Source of the DNA: Novosphingobium sp. UBA1948
GTDB taxonomy: Bacteria; Pseudomonadota; Alphaproteobacteria; Sphingomonadales; Sphingomonadaceae
Direction of reading: 5' to 3'
Length of the DNA stretch: 14,622 nt
NCBI GenBank assembly: GCA_002336765.1
Contig: DDES01000162.1
Location: 1-14,622, forward strand
The notes beneath the pieces are model-generated. The model ran no database searches and was not told where the DNA came from. It saw nothing but the letters and a program-made list of their open reading frames with translations. Both the position numbers and the translations under genes were made by a program. This document shows positions 1 to 6,157 of this stretch, one piece after another. Each line of letters starts with the position of its first letter. Within the stretch, counting starts at the first letter, position 1.

Positions 1-2024
1 TATTCGGCATGGGCCAATTTATAGCTGAAGCCCGCGAGCCGCCCGCCGACATTGGCCTCCACCGCCCGCCCGCCATGATCGGCCAGCGCCGCGTCCAGCT
101 TGAGCGCCACCCCGCCCAGCCCCGTGCGCAGGCCCGCCGTTGCCAGCCAGCGGTTACGGCCAAGGCTTTGATACGCCGCGGTGCTGGCGGCCAGTGTCAG
201 GCCCGAGGTCAGGCCATATTGAACTTGGGCCACCCCGCGCCATGCGCCATAATCCTGACCGGGCAGGAAATTGGGCGGGTTGATGTCGAGCAGGTTCACA
301 TTCTTCTGCACGGCGCCCAGCGCATAGGTGAACTGCCCCTTGGCCAGCCGGCCGTCGCCCACCGACACTTGCCGGATAACCTCGCGCCGCTGCCCCTGCG
401 GGCCATAGAACACCAGCCGGAACAGGTTCAGCCCGAAATCGACACCCACGCGCATGAACTGGTATTGGCCATTGGTGGCCTGCCGTGTGGAATCGATCAA
501 CAACCCGTTGCGGTAGAGTTCCACCTCATAGCCGGTGGGCAAATCGCCCTTGAAATCGATCGTGTCGAACACCGAGGCATGTTCCAGCGGCGCATTGGTG
601 ACCATCGCGCCGCGCCCCGTCGCCGTGCCCAGCCCGATCGGCATGGGCGTTGTCGAAACATCGCCAAAGCGGAAGTCGGTGGCCTTCATTGGCCCCAGCA
701 AGGTGCCCGCGCTGTCGCGCCGCCCCATTTCCATATGCGCGGCGGTGACACCATAGCGGGTGGAGGTGGAGACAAACAGCCGCGAGGTGAGCCATGCCAG
801 ATCGCCCGCAAGGCGCAGATCGTTTTCCACCCGCGTGCCATAGGTGGAATCGGAGACCGCCCGCGTTTCCAGATCGCCCAGCGGAAAGCTGAAAGGCAAC
901 CACGGCGTTGCCTCGCGCGGCCAGCGTTTGTCCCTGTCGCCCATACGCCGCGCCGCCAGATGCTCGCGGGCCTCCTCACGCGCGGCCCGCTCCTCAAAGG
1001 GGAAGGACTGTCGGGTTTTGACCGTGATCGACTGGTTGCGCAGGCTGACGCCAAGGCTGAGCGGCAGCAGATCGGCAAAGCGGTTGGCGTTGAGGAACAG
1101 CTCGCCATCATAGGCGGCGGCATCGCAGCTTTCGAGCTTGCGCGTAACGCCGTCCACCGTGACCGTATGATCGCGCAGGTTGAGTGCGAGCGTGTGTTTG
1201 GGATCAAGCACCCAGCCGCTGGCATAATGCCCGCCGTCCGACACGGTGATCGCCAGATCGAGAAAGCGCGCGATCTCGGCCAGCGGCAGATAGGTCTGGC
1301 CGCGGAACTGATAGCCGACCACCGTATCCTCGCGCTCGTGGCGCTGGGTCTCGATCTGGAAGATCAGTTCGTCATCCGGTGTGAATTTGGGCTCGCCGCA
1401 AGAGGCACTGGCGGCCAGCGGCGGCTTGCCGGCCTGCCCGAAAGCGGGCTTGGGCAGATCGGGGCCGCTGGCCACAGGCGGAGTGGCCAGCGCCTTGGGC
1501 TGCGCCAGCGGGGCACCAAAGGCGGGCTGCGGCAAGGCCTGAGCGGTGACCGGCGCGGCGTTTGGACTGGCGCCGGCAGCAGGCGTCAGCAGCTTGTTAC
1601 CCAGCCTCGCGCCAACCAACCTCGCCTTACCCGCCTTGAAGCTGCGCGCCGCCAGCGATGGCGGGGGGGGCAGCGCCATCCCGAGCGGGTCGGCATGGTG
1701 GAGATAGGCCATCACCTGCTGCACATGGCTCAGGCGTTTGCGCTTCTTGCGACGCTTCGGGTGGCGATGTTTGCGTTGGGCATGCAGGTGGTGGTGATGT
1801 GCCACATGGCGGACCGTCGCGGGCGCGGCGGCAAACAGGCTCTGGCCGAAATGCGGCGCGGGCAGGCGGGCGATCCCTTCGCGTACCGGCTCGGGCGGCG
1901 GGTCTTTCGGCGGGGGCGCAACCGTGCGGCAATGCCCGCGCTCGTCGCGCGTGGCCACCAGCGCCAAGGCCACCATGCCAACCCCGCCAAGGCGTCCGGC
2001 ACGGTTCCAGCCCCGCTGGTTCAC
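1..2024 (-). CDS. Outer-membrane usher-like protein (fimbrial usher family), C-terminus beyond window
   Basis: The frame is open for 674 codons, from a GTG at 2024 to the left edge. It probably forms the outer-membrane pore that receives subunits from the chaperone encoded just upstream. A short hydrophobic stretch lies at about residues 14-24. It is followed by a long extension (about 30-210) with proline-rich, His-rich (HHHH at 76-79) and Lys/Arg-rich (about 84-97) patches and three LPxPxFG motifs (54, 164, 190). A folded region follows at about 213-345. Usher-like sequence then begins: FRFGDVS (451), GDLPTGYEVELYRNG (493-507), GxNxFRLVFYGPQGQRRE (531-548), and beta-barrel-like strands to the end. 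The GTG overlaps the chaperone stop as GTGA, which suggests translational coupling; no clear Shine-Dalgarno is seen. An ATG at 1976 is an alternative start but would leave a shorter leader. The weak, short signal sequence is odd. The family is inferred from motifs and context. Confidence 0.8.
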   Translation of the reverse strand, partial: MNQRGWNRAGRLGGVGMVALALVATRDERGHCRTVAPPPKDPPPEPVREGIARLPAPHFGQSLFAAAPATVRHVAHHHHLHAQRKHRHPKRRKKRKRLSHVQQVMAYLHHADPLGMALPPPPSLAARSFKAGKARLVGARLGNKLLTPAAGASPNAAPVTAQALPQPAFGAPLAQPKALATPPVASGPDLPKPAFGQAGKPPLAASASCGEPKFTPDDELIFQIETQRHEREDTVVGYQFRGQTYLPLAEIARFLDLAITVSDGGHYASGWVLDPKHTLALNLRDHTVTVDGVTRKLESCDAAAYDGELFLNANRFADLLPLSLGVSLRNQSITVKTRQSFPFEERAAREEAREHLAARRMGDRDKRWPREATPWLPFSFPLGDLETRAVSDSTYGTRVENDLRLAGDLAWLTSRLFVSTSTRYGVTAAHMEMGRRDSAGTLLGPMKATDFRFGDVSTTPMPIGLGTATGRGAMVTNAPLEHASVFDTIDFKGDLPTGYEVELYRNGLLIDSTRQATNGQYQFMRVGVDFGLNLFRLVFYGPQGQRREVIRQVSVGDGRLAKGQFTYALGAVQKNVNLLDINPPNFLPGQDYGAWRGVAQVQYGLTSGLTLAASTAAYQSLGRNRWLATAGLRTGLGGVALKLDAALADHGGRAVEANVGGRLAGFSYKLAHAE

Positions 2025-2992
2025 GGCACGATAAAGTCGGTCCGTGCCAGCACCTTGCCCGGCGCGGCATCGTCATCGGTGTAGGTGATGGTCAGCTTCT
2101 GGCCCGAAGCGTAGAGCCTGGGATCGGCCTTGGCATCCATCGGCACGGTGACGGACCGCTGCCCCACTTCGGTATAGACGCCCAGTCCCTTCATCTCCGC
2201 AATCACGGTGCGGCCATTGGCGATGCTGATATCGCCAAAGGCGGAGCGGGTGCCGCTGCGCCGGATGGTGATGGCCAGCGCCTTGGACGAGAGCGCGCCG
2301 GTGGGGGCGGGCGCGATTTTGGGTGTGTCGAGCGCCACATCCAGCGTCGTTTCGCCAATGCGCAGGATCACCGGAATGGAAATGCCGAAGCGGGGCACGA
2401 TGCGTACGCCAATGCCATTGGGCGTCTGGCCCGCCGCGTCCTGAATCGACAGACCGCCATCCACATCGGTGGGCACCGAGATAATCATGAAATGCGAGCG
2501 ATATTCGCCAGCAGGCGTGTCGGGGCGGGCGTTGACCATCACCCGCACGGTCTGCGCCTCGTTGCCCGCCAGCGTCACGCGGCGCGGCGACCAGCGCAGC
2601 AGCGGCGCGGCGGGATGCACTTTGGCGCGCTCGGCCGGATCGGTCACGGTGGAGAGTTCGATGAGGCGACCATCGGGCGTCATCATCATGTCGGCCACCG
2701 AGATTTCATACTCGCCGGTGGCGGCGGCGCGGTTGAACAGGCCGATGCTGCCCAGCCGCTGGCGGTCGTCGATAACGATGCGCTTGGGATAGATGTTGAC
2801 ATCGCCCATGCCACCCACGGCCCCTGCAGGGGGCTGCGCGCCGGTCGGTGCCGCCTCGGCGGATTTGGGCGCGGCGGGGGCGGTTCCCAACGGGGCGACC
2901 TGCGCCGGAAGCGATGATGGCAGAATAAAAGTAGCACCGAGCGCCAGAAGGCTGTGCCTCAGGGCACGCTTGCGCAGAAAGATTGCCACCAT
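2021..2992 (-). CDS. PapD-like periplasmic pilus/fimbrial assembly chaperone
   Basis: This 323-residue protein probably holds secreted subunits in the periplasm and hands them to the usher. The N-terminus has a basic segment, a hydrophobic core (about 14-28) and SLPAQ, consistent with a Sec signal peptide. An Ala/Pro-rich spacer runs to about residue 61. The first Ig-like domain starts with DVNIYPKRIVIDD...IGLFN (64-87), which resembles the opening strand of PapD-type chaperones; R71 is a candidate for the conserved subunit-anchoring arginine. The segment LLRWSPRRVTLAGNEAQTVRVMV (131-153) resembles the edge-strand region that donates to subunits. A second domain runs to the end (FIVP). ATG 2992 was chosen over TTG 3010 because GAGGA sits about 8 bases upstream of it. 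The 3' end overlaps the usher GTG by 4 bases. It is longer than the usual 220-250 residues of PapD proteins, mainly through the N-terminal spacer. Confidence 0.8.
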   Translation of the reverse strand: MVAIFLRKRALRHSLLALGATFILPSSLPAQVAPLGTAPAAPKSAEAAPTGAQPPAGAVGGMGDVNIYPKRIVIDDRQRLGSIGLFNRAAATGEYEISVADMMMTPDGRLIELSTVTDPAERAKVHPAAPLLRWSPRRVTLAGNEAQTVRVMVNARPDTPAGEYRSHFMIISVPTDVDGGLSIQDAAGQTPNGIGVRIVPRFGISIPVILRIGETTLDVALDTPKIAPAPTGALSSKALAITIRRSGTRSAFGDISIANGRTVIAEMKGLGVYTEVGQRSVTVPMDAKADPRLYASGQKLTITYTDDDAAPGKVLARTDFIVP

Positions 2993-3060
2993 TGCCGGAT
3001 CCTCGACCAAACACCCTGAGCCCCGCGACGTGCAGGGGAAGGGAATCTATGGAGAATCAC

Positions 3061-3126
3061 CTATTTCTTGGCAATGGCTTTTTGGGTGGCGGGCTTTTGG
3101 CCGATGGGCTTATGGGCAGCGGCCAT
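3061..3126 (-). CDS. Possible 21-residue lysine-rich small protein
   Basis: A short ATG-TAG frame fills much of the 154-base gap between the last subunit gene and the chaperone gene. AAGGA lies 8 bases before the ATG, a good Shine-Dalgarno spacing. The peptide is basic and semi-repetitive (AHKPIGQKPATQKAIAKK, ending KK), unlike the random Arg/Pro-rich translations of shadow frames here. It begins 20 bases after the subunit stop codon, so it could be translated from the same mRNA. No signal peptide or known family is visible. An in-frame ATG at 3135 is an alternative start, but it overlaps the Shine-Dalgarno. It may simply be chance or decayed sequence. Confidence 0.35.
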   Translation of the reverse strand: MAAAHKPIGQKPATQKAIAKK

Positions 3127-3146
3127 AACACGCATCCTTGCGCAAC

Positions 3147-3683
3147 TCACAGGTAGAAGGTGGTGAGTGTATAGCTGCCGGTGTAGGTGCCCACGGCCTG
3201 ATTGGCGCCGACATTGAGCGTACCGCCTACGCTCAGCGTGTAATAGACATTGCTGCCCACCGTGGCCGTTTGTGTCAGCGTGCCGGTCAGATTGGTGACC
3301 GTCATCGTACCGCCGCCCGATTTGGTCAGCGTGGTGCTGATCGGGCCATAGACGGTGAAGGCCTGATTGGTGTTGGCGATGATCTGGAAAGTGCCGGGCG
3401 AGGCGCCGCCACCGCTCTGCGCGATCAACTGGTTGCCGTTCACCGCGCCGGTGCCGGTCATCACGCCTGCGGGCGAGAGGGTCAGCGTGCCCGAACCTGT
3501 GGGTTGGACAAACTGGCCGAATTTGAGTTCGCCGGTGTTGCTCATCGCGGCGGGGGCGACTACCACCGCTTTCGAGGAGCCGGTGACTTGCACGGTCTTG
3601 CCACTGGCGGCGGACGCGTCCGCCGACCACAGGGCGCCCGTCCCTGCCATCAGGGCGGCGCAAAGCGATAGCAATTTTCGCAT
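3147..3683 (-). CDS. Secreted DUF4402-type pilin-like subunit (copy A)
   Basis: This 178-residue protein has a clear signal peptide: MRKLLSLCAALM..., probably cut near DASA-ASGK at about residue 25. The mature part is rich in Gly, Thr, Ser, Val and Ala and short beta strands. It has the pattern VVVAPAAMSNTGELKFGQF followed by a C-terminal YTLSVGGTLNVGANQAVGTYTG, typical of DUF4402 proteins. The last residues read GTYTGSYTLTTFYL, with Gly at -14 and Tyr at the penultimate position, the classical recognition strand of chaperone-usher pilins. ATG 3683 was chosen because GGGGAG lies 4 bases upstream; the GTG at 3695 would place that site inside the gene. It sits just upstream of the chaperone and usher genes, so a role as a structural subunit is inferred. 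Confidence 0.75.
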   Translation of the reverse strand: MRKLLSLCAALMAGTGALWSADASAASGKTVQVTGSSKAVVVAPAAMSNTGELKFGQFVQPTGSGTLTLSPAGVMTGTGAVNGNQLIAQSGGGASPGTFQIIANTNQAFTVYGPISTTLTKSGGGTMTVTNLTGTLTQTATVGSNVYYTLSVGGTLNVGANQAVGTYTGSYTLTTFYL

Positions 3684-3794
3684 GTTGCTCCCCACCGGAT
3701 GGAAGGTTGGACCAAAGGGCGGGGGCTGGCCGGCCGTTCCCCGGCACAGCCCCGCCTGTCGCAGGCTGTGGCCCGCGGCAAGGGTCTGGAGTCG

Positions 3795-3819
3795 CGGCCC
3801 GCCGGTTAGAAGCGGGCCG
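3795..3819 (-). promoter_or_regulatory. Intergenic hairpin after subunit B
   Basis: CGGCCCGC (3795-3802) and GCGGGCCG (3812-3819) form a perfect 8-base stem with a 9-base loop. It lies about 30 bases after the stop codon of subunit B, in the gap before subunit A. No T-run follows on the minus strand, so it is not a standard intrinsic terminator. It could protect the 3' end of the upstream message or partly reduce readthrough. Confidence 0.4.
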
Positions 3820-3849
3820 GTATCCTTCTGCCAGTTGTACTGGTCAATC

Positions 3850-4353
3850 TTACTGGTAGGTCACCGTCACGGTGTAGCTGCCGGTGTAGGCACCGGCGGC
3901 CTGCGCGCTGGCTACGGTCAGCGTGCCGCCGACGTTGAGCGTGTAGGCACCCGCCGAGAGCGAGGCGCTGGCAGGGGTCGAAAGCGTGAAGGCCATCGTC
4001 GAGGGCGTGGCGCCGCCGGTGGTGACCGTGTTCGAGCTCGAGGTCGAGATGTTGAAGGCGCGGGTGCCATCGCCCGTCACCGAGAAGGCGTCGGCGGCGT
4101 TGGTGTTGCCCGTGACCGTGCCGACATCGCCCGTTACCGAACCGGCGCCCGCCGAAGTGACGACCACCGTGCCGCCCGTGCCGGCGGTGAAAGTGCCGAA
4201 GTTGAGCGCGGCGCCCGAGTTATGCGTGATCTTGAGCGGCGCGACGACCGTGGCGCTGGCCGAACCGGTGGCGGTGGCGGTGCTGCCGGTGGCAGCCTGA
4301 GCCGAAGTGGCCGAAATGGCGAGCAGAGCGGCGCCGAATACAATCTTCTTCAT
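3850..4353 (-). CDS. Secreted DUF4402-type pilin-like subunit (copy B, likely major)
   Basis: This 167-residue protein begins with a textbook Sec signal peptide (MKKIVFGAALLAISATSAQA, cut before ATGS). The mature chain is almost entirely Thr, Ser, Ala, Gly and Val, with no cysteine. It shows the DUF4402 pattern SATVVAPLKITHNSGAALNFGTF near the N-terminus and AYTLNVGGTLTVASAQAAGAYTG near the C-terminus. It ends GAYTGSYTVTVTYQ, with Gly at -14 and a penultimate Tyr as in chaperone-usher pilins. It is the simplest and most regular of the four subunits, so it is my guess for the major fibre component. The ribosome site before ATG 4353 is weak. A gap of 174 bases precedes it, large enough for its own promoter. 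Confidence 0.8.
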   Translation of the reverse strand: MKKIVFGAALLAISATSAQAATGSTATATGSASATVVAPLKITHNSGAALNFGTFTAGTGGTVVVTSAGAGSVTGDVGTVTGNTNAADAFSVTGDGTRAFNISTSSSNTVTTGGATPSTMAFTLSTPASASLSAGAYTLNVGGTLTVASAQAAGAYTGSYTVTVTYQ

Positions 4354-4385
4354 AGGTTTGATCCGTCCCGTAAGTTACCCCAAAA

Positions 4386-4401
4386 CCCTTCGGATGAAGG
4401 G
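4386..4401 (-). promoter_or_regulatory. Leader hairpin before subunit B
   Basis: CCCTTC and GAAGGG pair over a 4-base loop. On the minus strand the stem is followed by GTTTTGGGG, a short T-run. It lies 33-48 bases before the ATG of subunit B. It could act as a weak attenuator for messages coming from the upstream subunit genes. The stem is only 6 bases, so this is tentative. Confidence 0.25.
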
Positions 4402-4527
4402 CCGTCTCGCACGCCGTAGCGGATCGCGGCGGAGTGCATGGGGACGGTTTAGGCAAAAATCCTTAATATCCTCCTTAGGGTAAGCCCCTATTCGATCAGG
4501 ACGTGCATTTTCTCCCAAAGAGGGTGC

Positions 4528-5091
4528 CTAGCTATAGGCGACCAGCACCACAATCTGTGCCACAACCCGCGCGGGCGGCAGGGCGGGGGGCACGATCAAC
4601 CGACCGCCGATGCTGAAATGATCCTGCCCGCCGGGGTCGAGCACTCCGTTGGCGCCGCTGTCGGGGCGGCTGGCGGTGCGGATCGTGATGGCCTCGATCA
4701 GCAACGCGGGCGGCAGATCCGTAGCTTCGAAGCTTTCGGCAGGGCGGGGGGCGATCGATAGCGAGGCGGGCGCGGTAATCGTGTAGCTGCGCCCCGCTTC
4801 GCCCGTCACGGCGAAGCGGGCGGCGTGGGGTTGCGGGCATGAGCCGCCCGCGGCGCAGGCTTCGCGCACGCCTCCAGAATATAGGGCACCGGCATCGGCA
4901 GGCATGATGTCCACCACGCCCGTCGCCTCGCTGGTGATCTGGCCGAAATCGAGATCGGCGGTGGTGGTGACGGCGATGGGCTGGACGATGGTGGCGCTGG
5001 CCATGCCGGTGGCGCTGTCGCTGTTGCCCGAGGCGGCGAGGGCGGGCGGGGTGGCGATCAGCGCCAGCAGCGGGAGCAAGCGGCGCATCAT
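4528..5091 (-). CDS. Secreted DUF4402-type subunit-like protein (copy C)
   Basis: This 187-residue protein begins MMRRLLPLLALIATPPALA, a signal peptide probably cut before ASGN. It keeps the DUF4402 opening (SATIVQPIAVTTTADLDFGQI), the glycine-rich FSIGGRLIVP segment and the strand-like tail AQIVVLVAYS, with Tyr in the penultimate position but Ala rather than Gly at -14. Two cysteines (REACAAGGSCPQ, about residues 79-85) could form a disulfide, which copies A and B lack in their mature parts. The ATG at 5091 follows the TGA of the upstream gene after a single base, which suggests coupled translation; ATG 5088 is an equal alternative. It is probably a minor or adaptor subunit by position. Confidence 0.75.
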   Translation of the reverse strand: MMRRLLPLLALIATPPALAASGNSDSATGMASATIVQPIAVTTTADLDFGQITSEATGVVDIMPADAGALYSGGVREACAAGGSCPQPHAARFAVTGEAGRSYTITAPASLSIAPRPAESFEATDLPPALLIEAITIRTASRPDSGANGVLDPGGQDHFSIGGRLIVPPALPPARVVAQIVVLVAYS

Positions 5092-5092
5092 A

Positions 5093-5659
5093 TCAATATT
5101 CCGCCACGATGCGCGCGGTGATCGGCAGCGCCAGCGTGAGCGGTGCGCCGTCGCCCGAGGCGGTGACATCGATCCGCGCGCCGACGCGGAAGGTGGCCGA
5201 GCAGGTCCGGCTGGTGCAGGTGGCGAAAGTGTAGCTCAGCCCACCGCCCGGGGGGATGGTGAAAAGGCCGCCAAGGTCGGTCTCGTAGGCGGTGATCTGG
5301 GCGGTGACGCTGCCCGCGATGGCCGGTGGCGGCTTGCCGAAGGTCAGTTGCACCACCACGGTTACCGGCTGCACGCTATTGTCGCCGCGTTGCCAGGTCA
5401 GGGTGAATTGCGCGGGATTCTCATGGGTGCTGCCCAGCGGGACCAGCCCCTCGTCGATCACCGCGCCCAGCGCGCCCACACTTTTGCTGCCGTGATCCAG
5501 CACGGCGAAGCTGCCGAAGTGCAGGGGTTGGTCTTGCATGAGGGTGAGCGAGGAGGTTTGCGTCATGGATGGCGTCACCGTTTGCGCTGACAGCGAGGCG
5601 GGCAGCGTGATCGCTGCCATCCAACCGACTGCCTGTGCCATCCTGCGCCGCAACGCCAT
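5093..5659 (-). CDS. Secreted subunit-like protein, divergent (copy D, first gene of fibre locus)
   Basis: This 188-residue protein has a signal peptide (MALRRRMAQAVGWMAAITL..., SLSAQ before TVTP). The mature part includes SLTLMQDQPLHFGSFAVLDHG, reminiscent of the DUF4402/spore-coat-U type first strands, then a longer middle and the pair CTSRTC (about residues 148-153), which could form a disulfide. It ends LPITARIVAEY. It lacks the Gly at -14, and its tyrosine is the last residue rather than the penultimate one, so it is the least typical of the four. As the first gene of the cluster with an unusual end, it could be a tip or specialised subunit. ATG 5659 has AGGGG about 8 bases upstream. The family assignment is uncertain. 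Confidence 0.65.
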   Translation of the reverse strand: MALRRRMAQAVGWMAAITLPASLSAQTVTPSMTQTSSLTLMQDQPLHFGSFAVLDHGSKSVGALGAVIDEGLVPLGSTHENPAQFTLTWQRGDNSVQPVTVVVQLTFGKPPPAIAGSVTAQITAYETDLGGLFTIPPGGGLSYTFATCTSRTCSATFRVGARIDVTASGDGAPLTLALPITARIVAEY

Positions 5660-5703
5660 ACATTTGCCCCTCACGCCACTAGGGGATAAACCGAATGTGG
5701 CCG

Positions 5704-5718
5704 TTAGGGATTGCTTAA
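5704..5718 (-). promoter_or_regulatory. CtrA-like box upstream of fibre locus
   Basis: On the plus strand the sequence is TTAG, seven bases, TTAA, one mismatch from the alphaproteobacterial CtrA consensus TTAA-N7-TTAA. It lies about 45 bases before the first subunit ATG (5659). CtrA controls surface appendage genes in many alphaproteobacteria, so the place makes sense, but short motifs like this occur by chance. Confidence 0.3.
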
Positions 5719-5762
5719 CCCCTGCCGGTGCGGGGGGAAATCGCGGTAACCATCGCGGTCGA

Positions 5763-5775
5763 TGCCAAATTGGCA
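5763..5775. promoter_or_regulatory. Palindrome in divergent gap
   Basis: TGCCAA, A, TTGGCA is a perfect palindrome with a single central base. It lies in the 163-base gap between the fibre locus (minus) and the small orphan gene (plus), about 48 bases before the latter. It could be an operator for either gene. No cognate regulator can be named. Confidence 0.35.
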
Positions 5776-5822
5776 CAAATCCACAGTTGCGTGGCGGGTC
5801 TGTTCTGCGCCACACAGCGCGC

Positions 5823-6092
5823 ATGGACCTTGATGCTTTGCTCGACCACTATTTCCACACGCTCGACCCCGCCGAGGCGGAGGCCGATGTGCAGGCGCGC
5901 GGGGTGGAGCAATTGCGGCTGGACTTTGGCGTGGAACAGGAGCCAGGACGCAAATTCGCGCTGTGGGTGGTGATGGAGGCGCTGGGCGTGGCGCCCGTGC
6001 CGGCCGATGCCTTTGCCGAGCCGGAAGAGGTCGATCTGCGGCGGGCAGCGGAAGAGTGGCTGGATGCAACCTACCGTATGGGGCGCGGTTAA
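5823..6092 (+). CDS. Small acidic protein of unknown function (89 aa)
   Basis: The protein starts MDLDALLDHYFHTLDP and is rich in Asp, Glu, Ala and Leu. It probably folds as helices (AEAEADVQARGVEQLRLDF; KFALWVVMEALGVAP; EEVDLRRAAEEWLDATYRMG). There is no signal peptide or membrane segment, so it is likely cytoplasmic. I do not recognise a named family, though the style resembles small conserved sphingomonad proteins. It is divergent from the fibre locus. No clear Shine-Dalgarno precedes the ATG at 5823, and the frame extends upstream to 5538, but that extension overlaps subunit D on the other strand and looks non-coding. Its stop codon is part of a palindrome. Confidence 0.6.
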   Translation: MDLDALLDHYFHTLDPAEAEADVQARGVEQLRLDFGVEQEPGRKFALWVVMEALGVAPVPADAFAEPEEVDLRRAAEEWLDATYRMGRG

Positions 6093-6101
6093 ATCTTAAC
6101 C
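6087..6101. repeat. Palindrome spanning the stop codon of the 89-aa gene
   Basis: GGTTAA, ATC, TTAACC is a perfect 6-base-arm palindrome whose left arm contains the TAA stop of the plus-strand gene. It lies between two convergent genes. It could be a small bidirectional termination element or a protein-binding site; TTAACC-type arms also resemble CtrA half-sites, but the spacing is wrong for a standard CtrA box. Confidence 0.35.
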
Positions 6102-6114
6102 TTACCGCAAGTTT

Positions 6115-6134
6115 GCCCTGTGGCTATGCAGGGC
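6115..6134. terminator. Weak hairpin between convergent genes
   Basis: GCCCTG and CAGGGC pair over an 8-base loop in the 65-base gap between the two convergent small genes. No proper T-run follows on either strand. Position favours a transcription end, but the structure alone is weak. Confidence 0.25.
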
Positions 6135-6157
6135 GGGATCGTGTCGCCGTCTATGGC

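Noticed and set aside
9..2084. 691-codon open frame on the plus strand opposite the usher
   Set aside because: It mirrors the minus-strand gene, has Arg/Pro/His/Gln-rich sequence with no domain, and the minus-strand frame has recognisable usher motifs. GC-rich coding often leaves the antisense frame open.
3746..3769. Alternative stems ACAGCC/GGCTGT and GCCTG/CAGGC after subunit B
   Set aside because: Short, mutually exclusive and expected by chance in such GC-rich sequence; the 8-base stem nearby is stronger.
5770..5790. Possible sigma-54 promoter (TGGCAC ... TTGC)
   Set aside because: The two elements are 10 bases apart instead of about 5.
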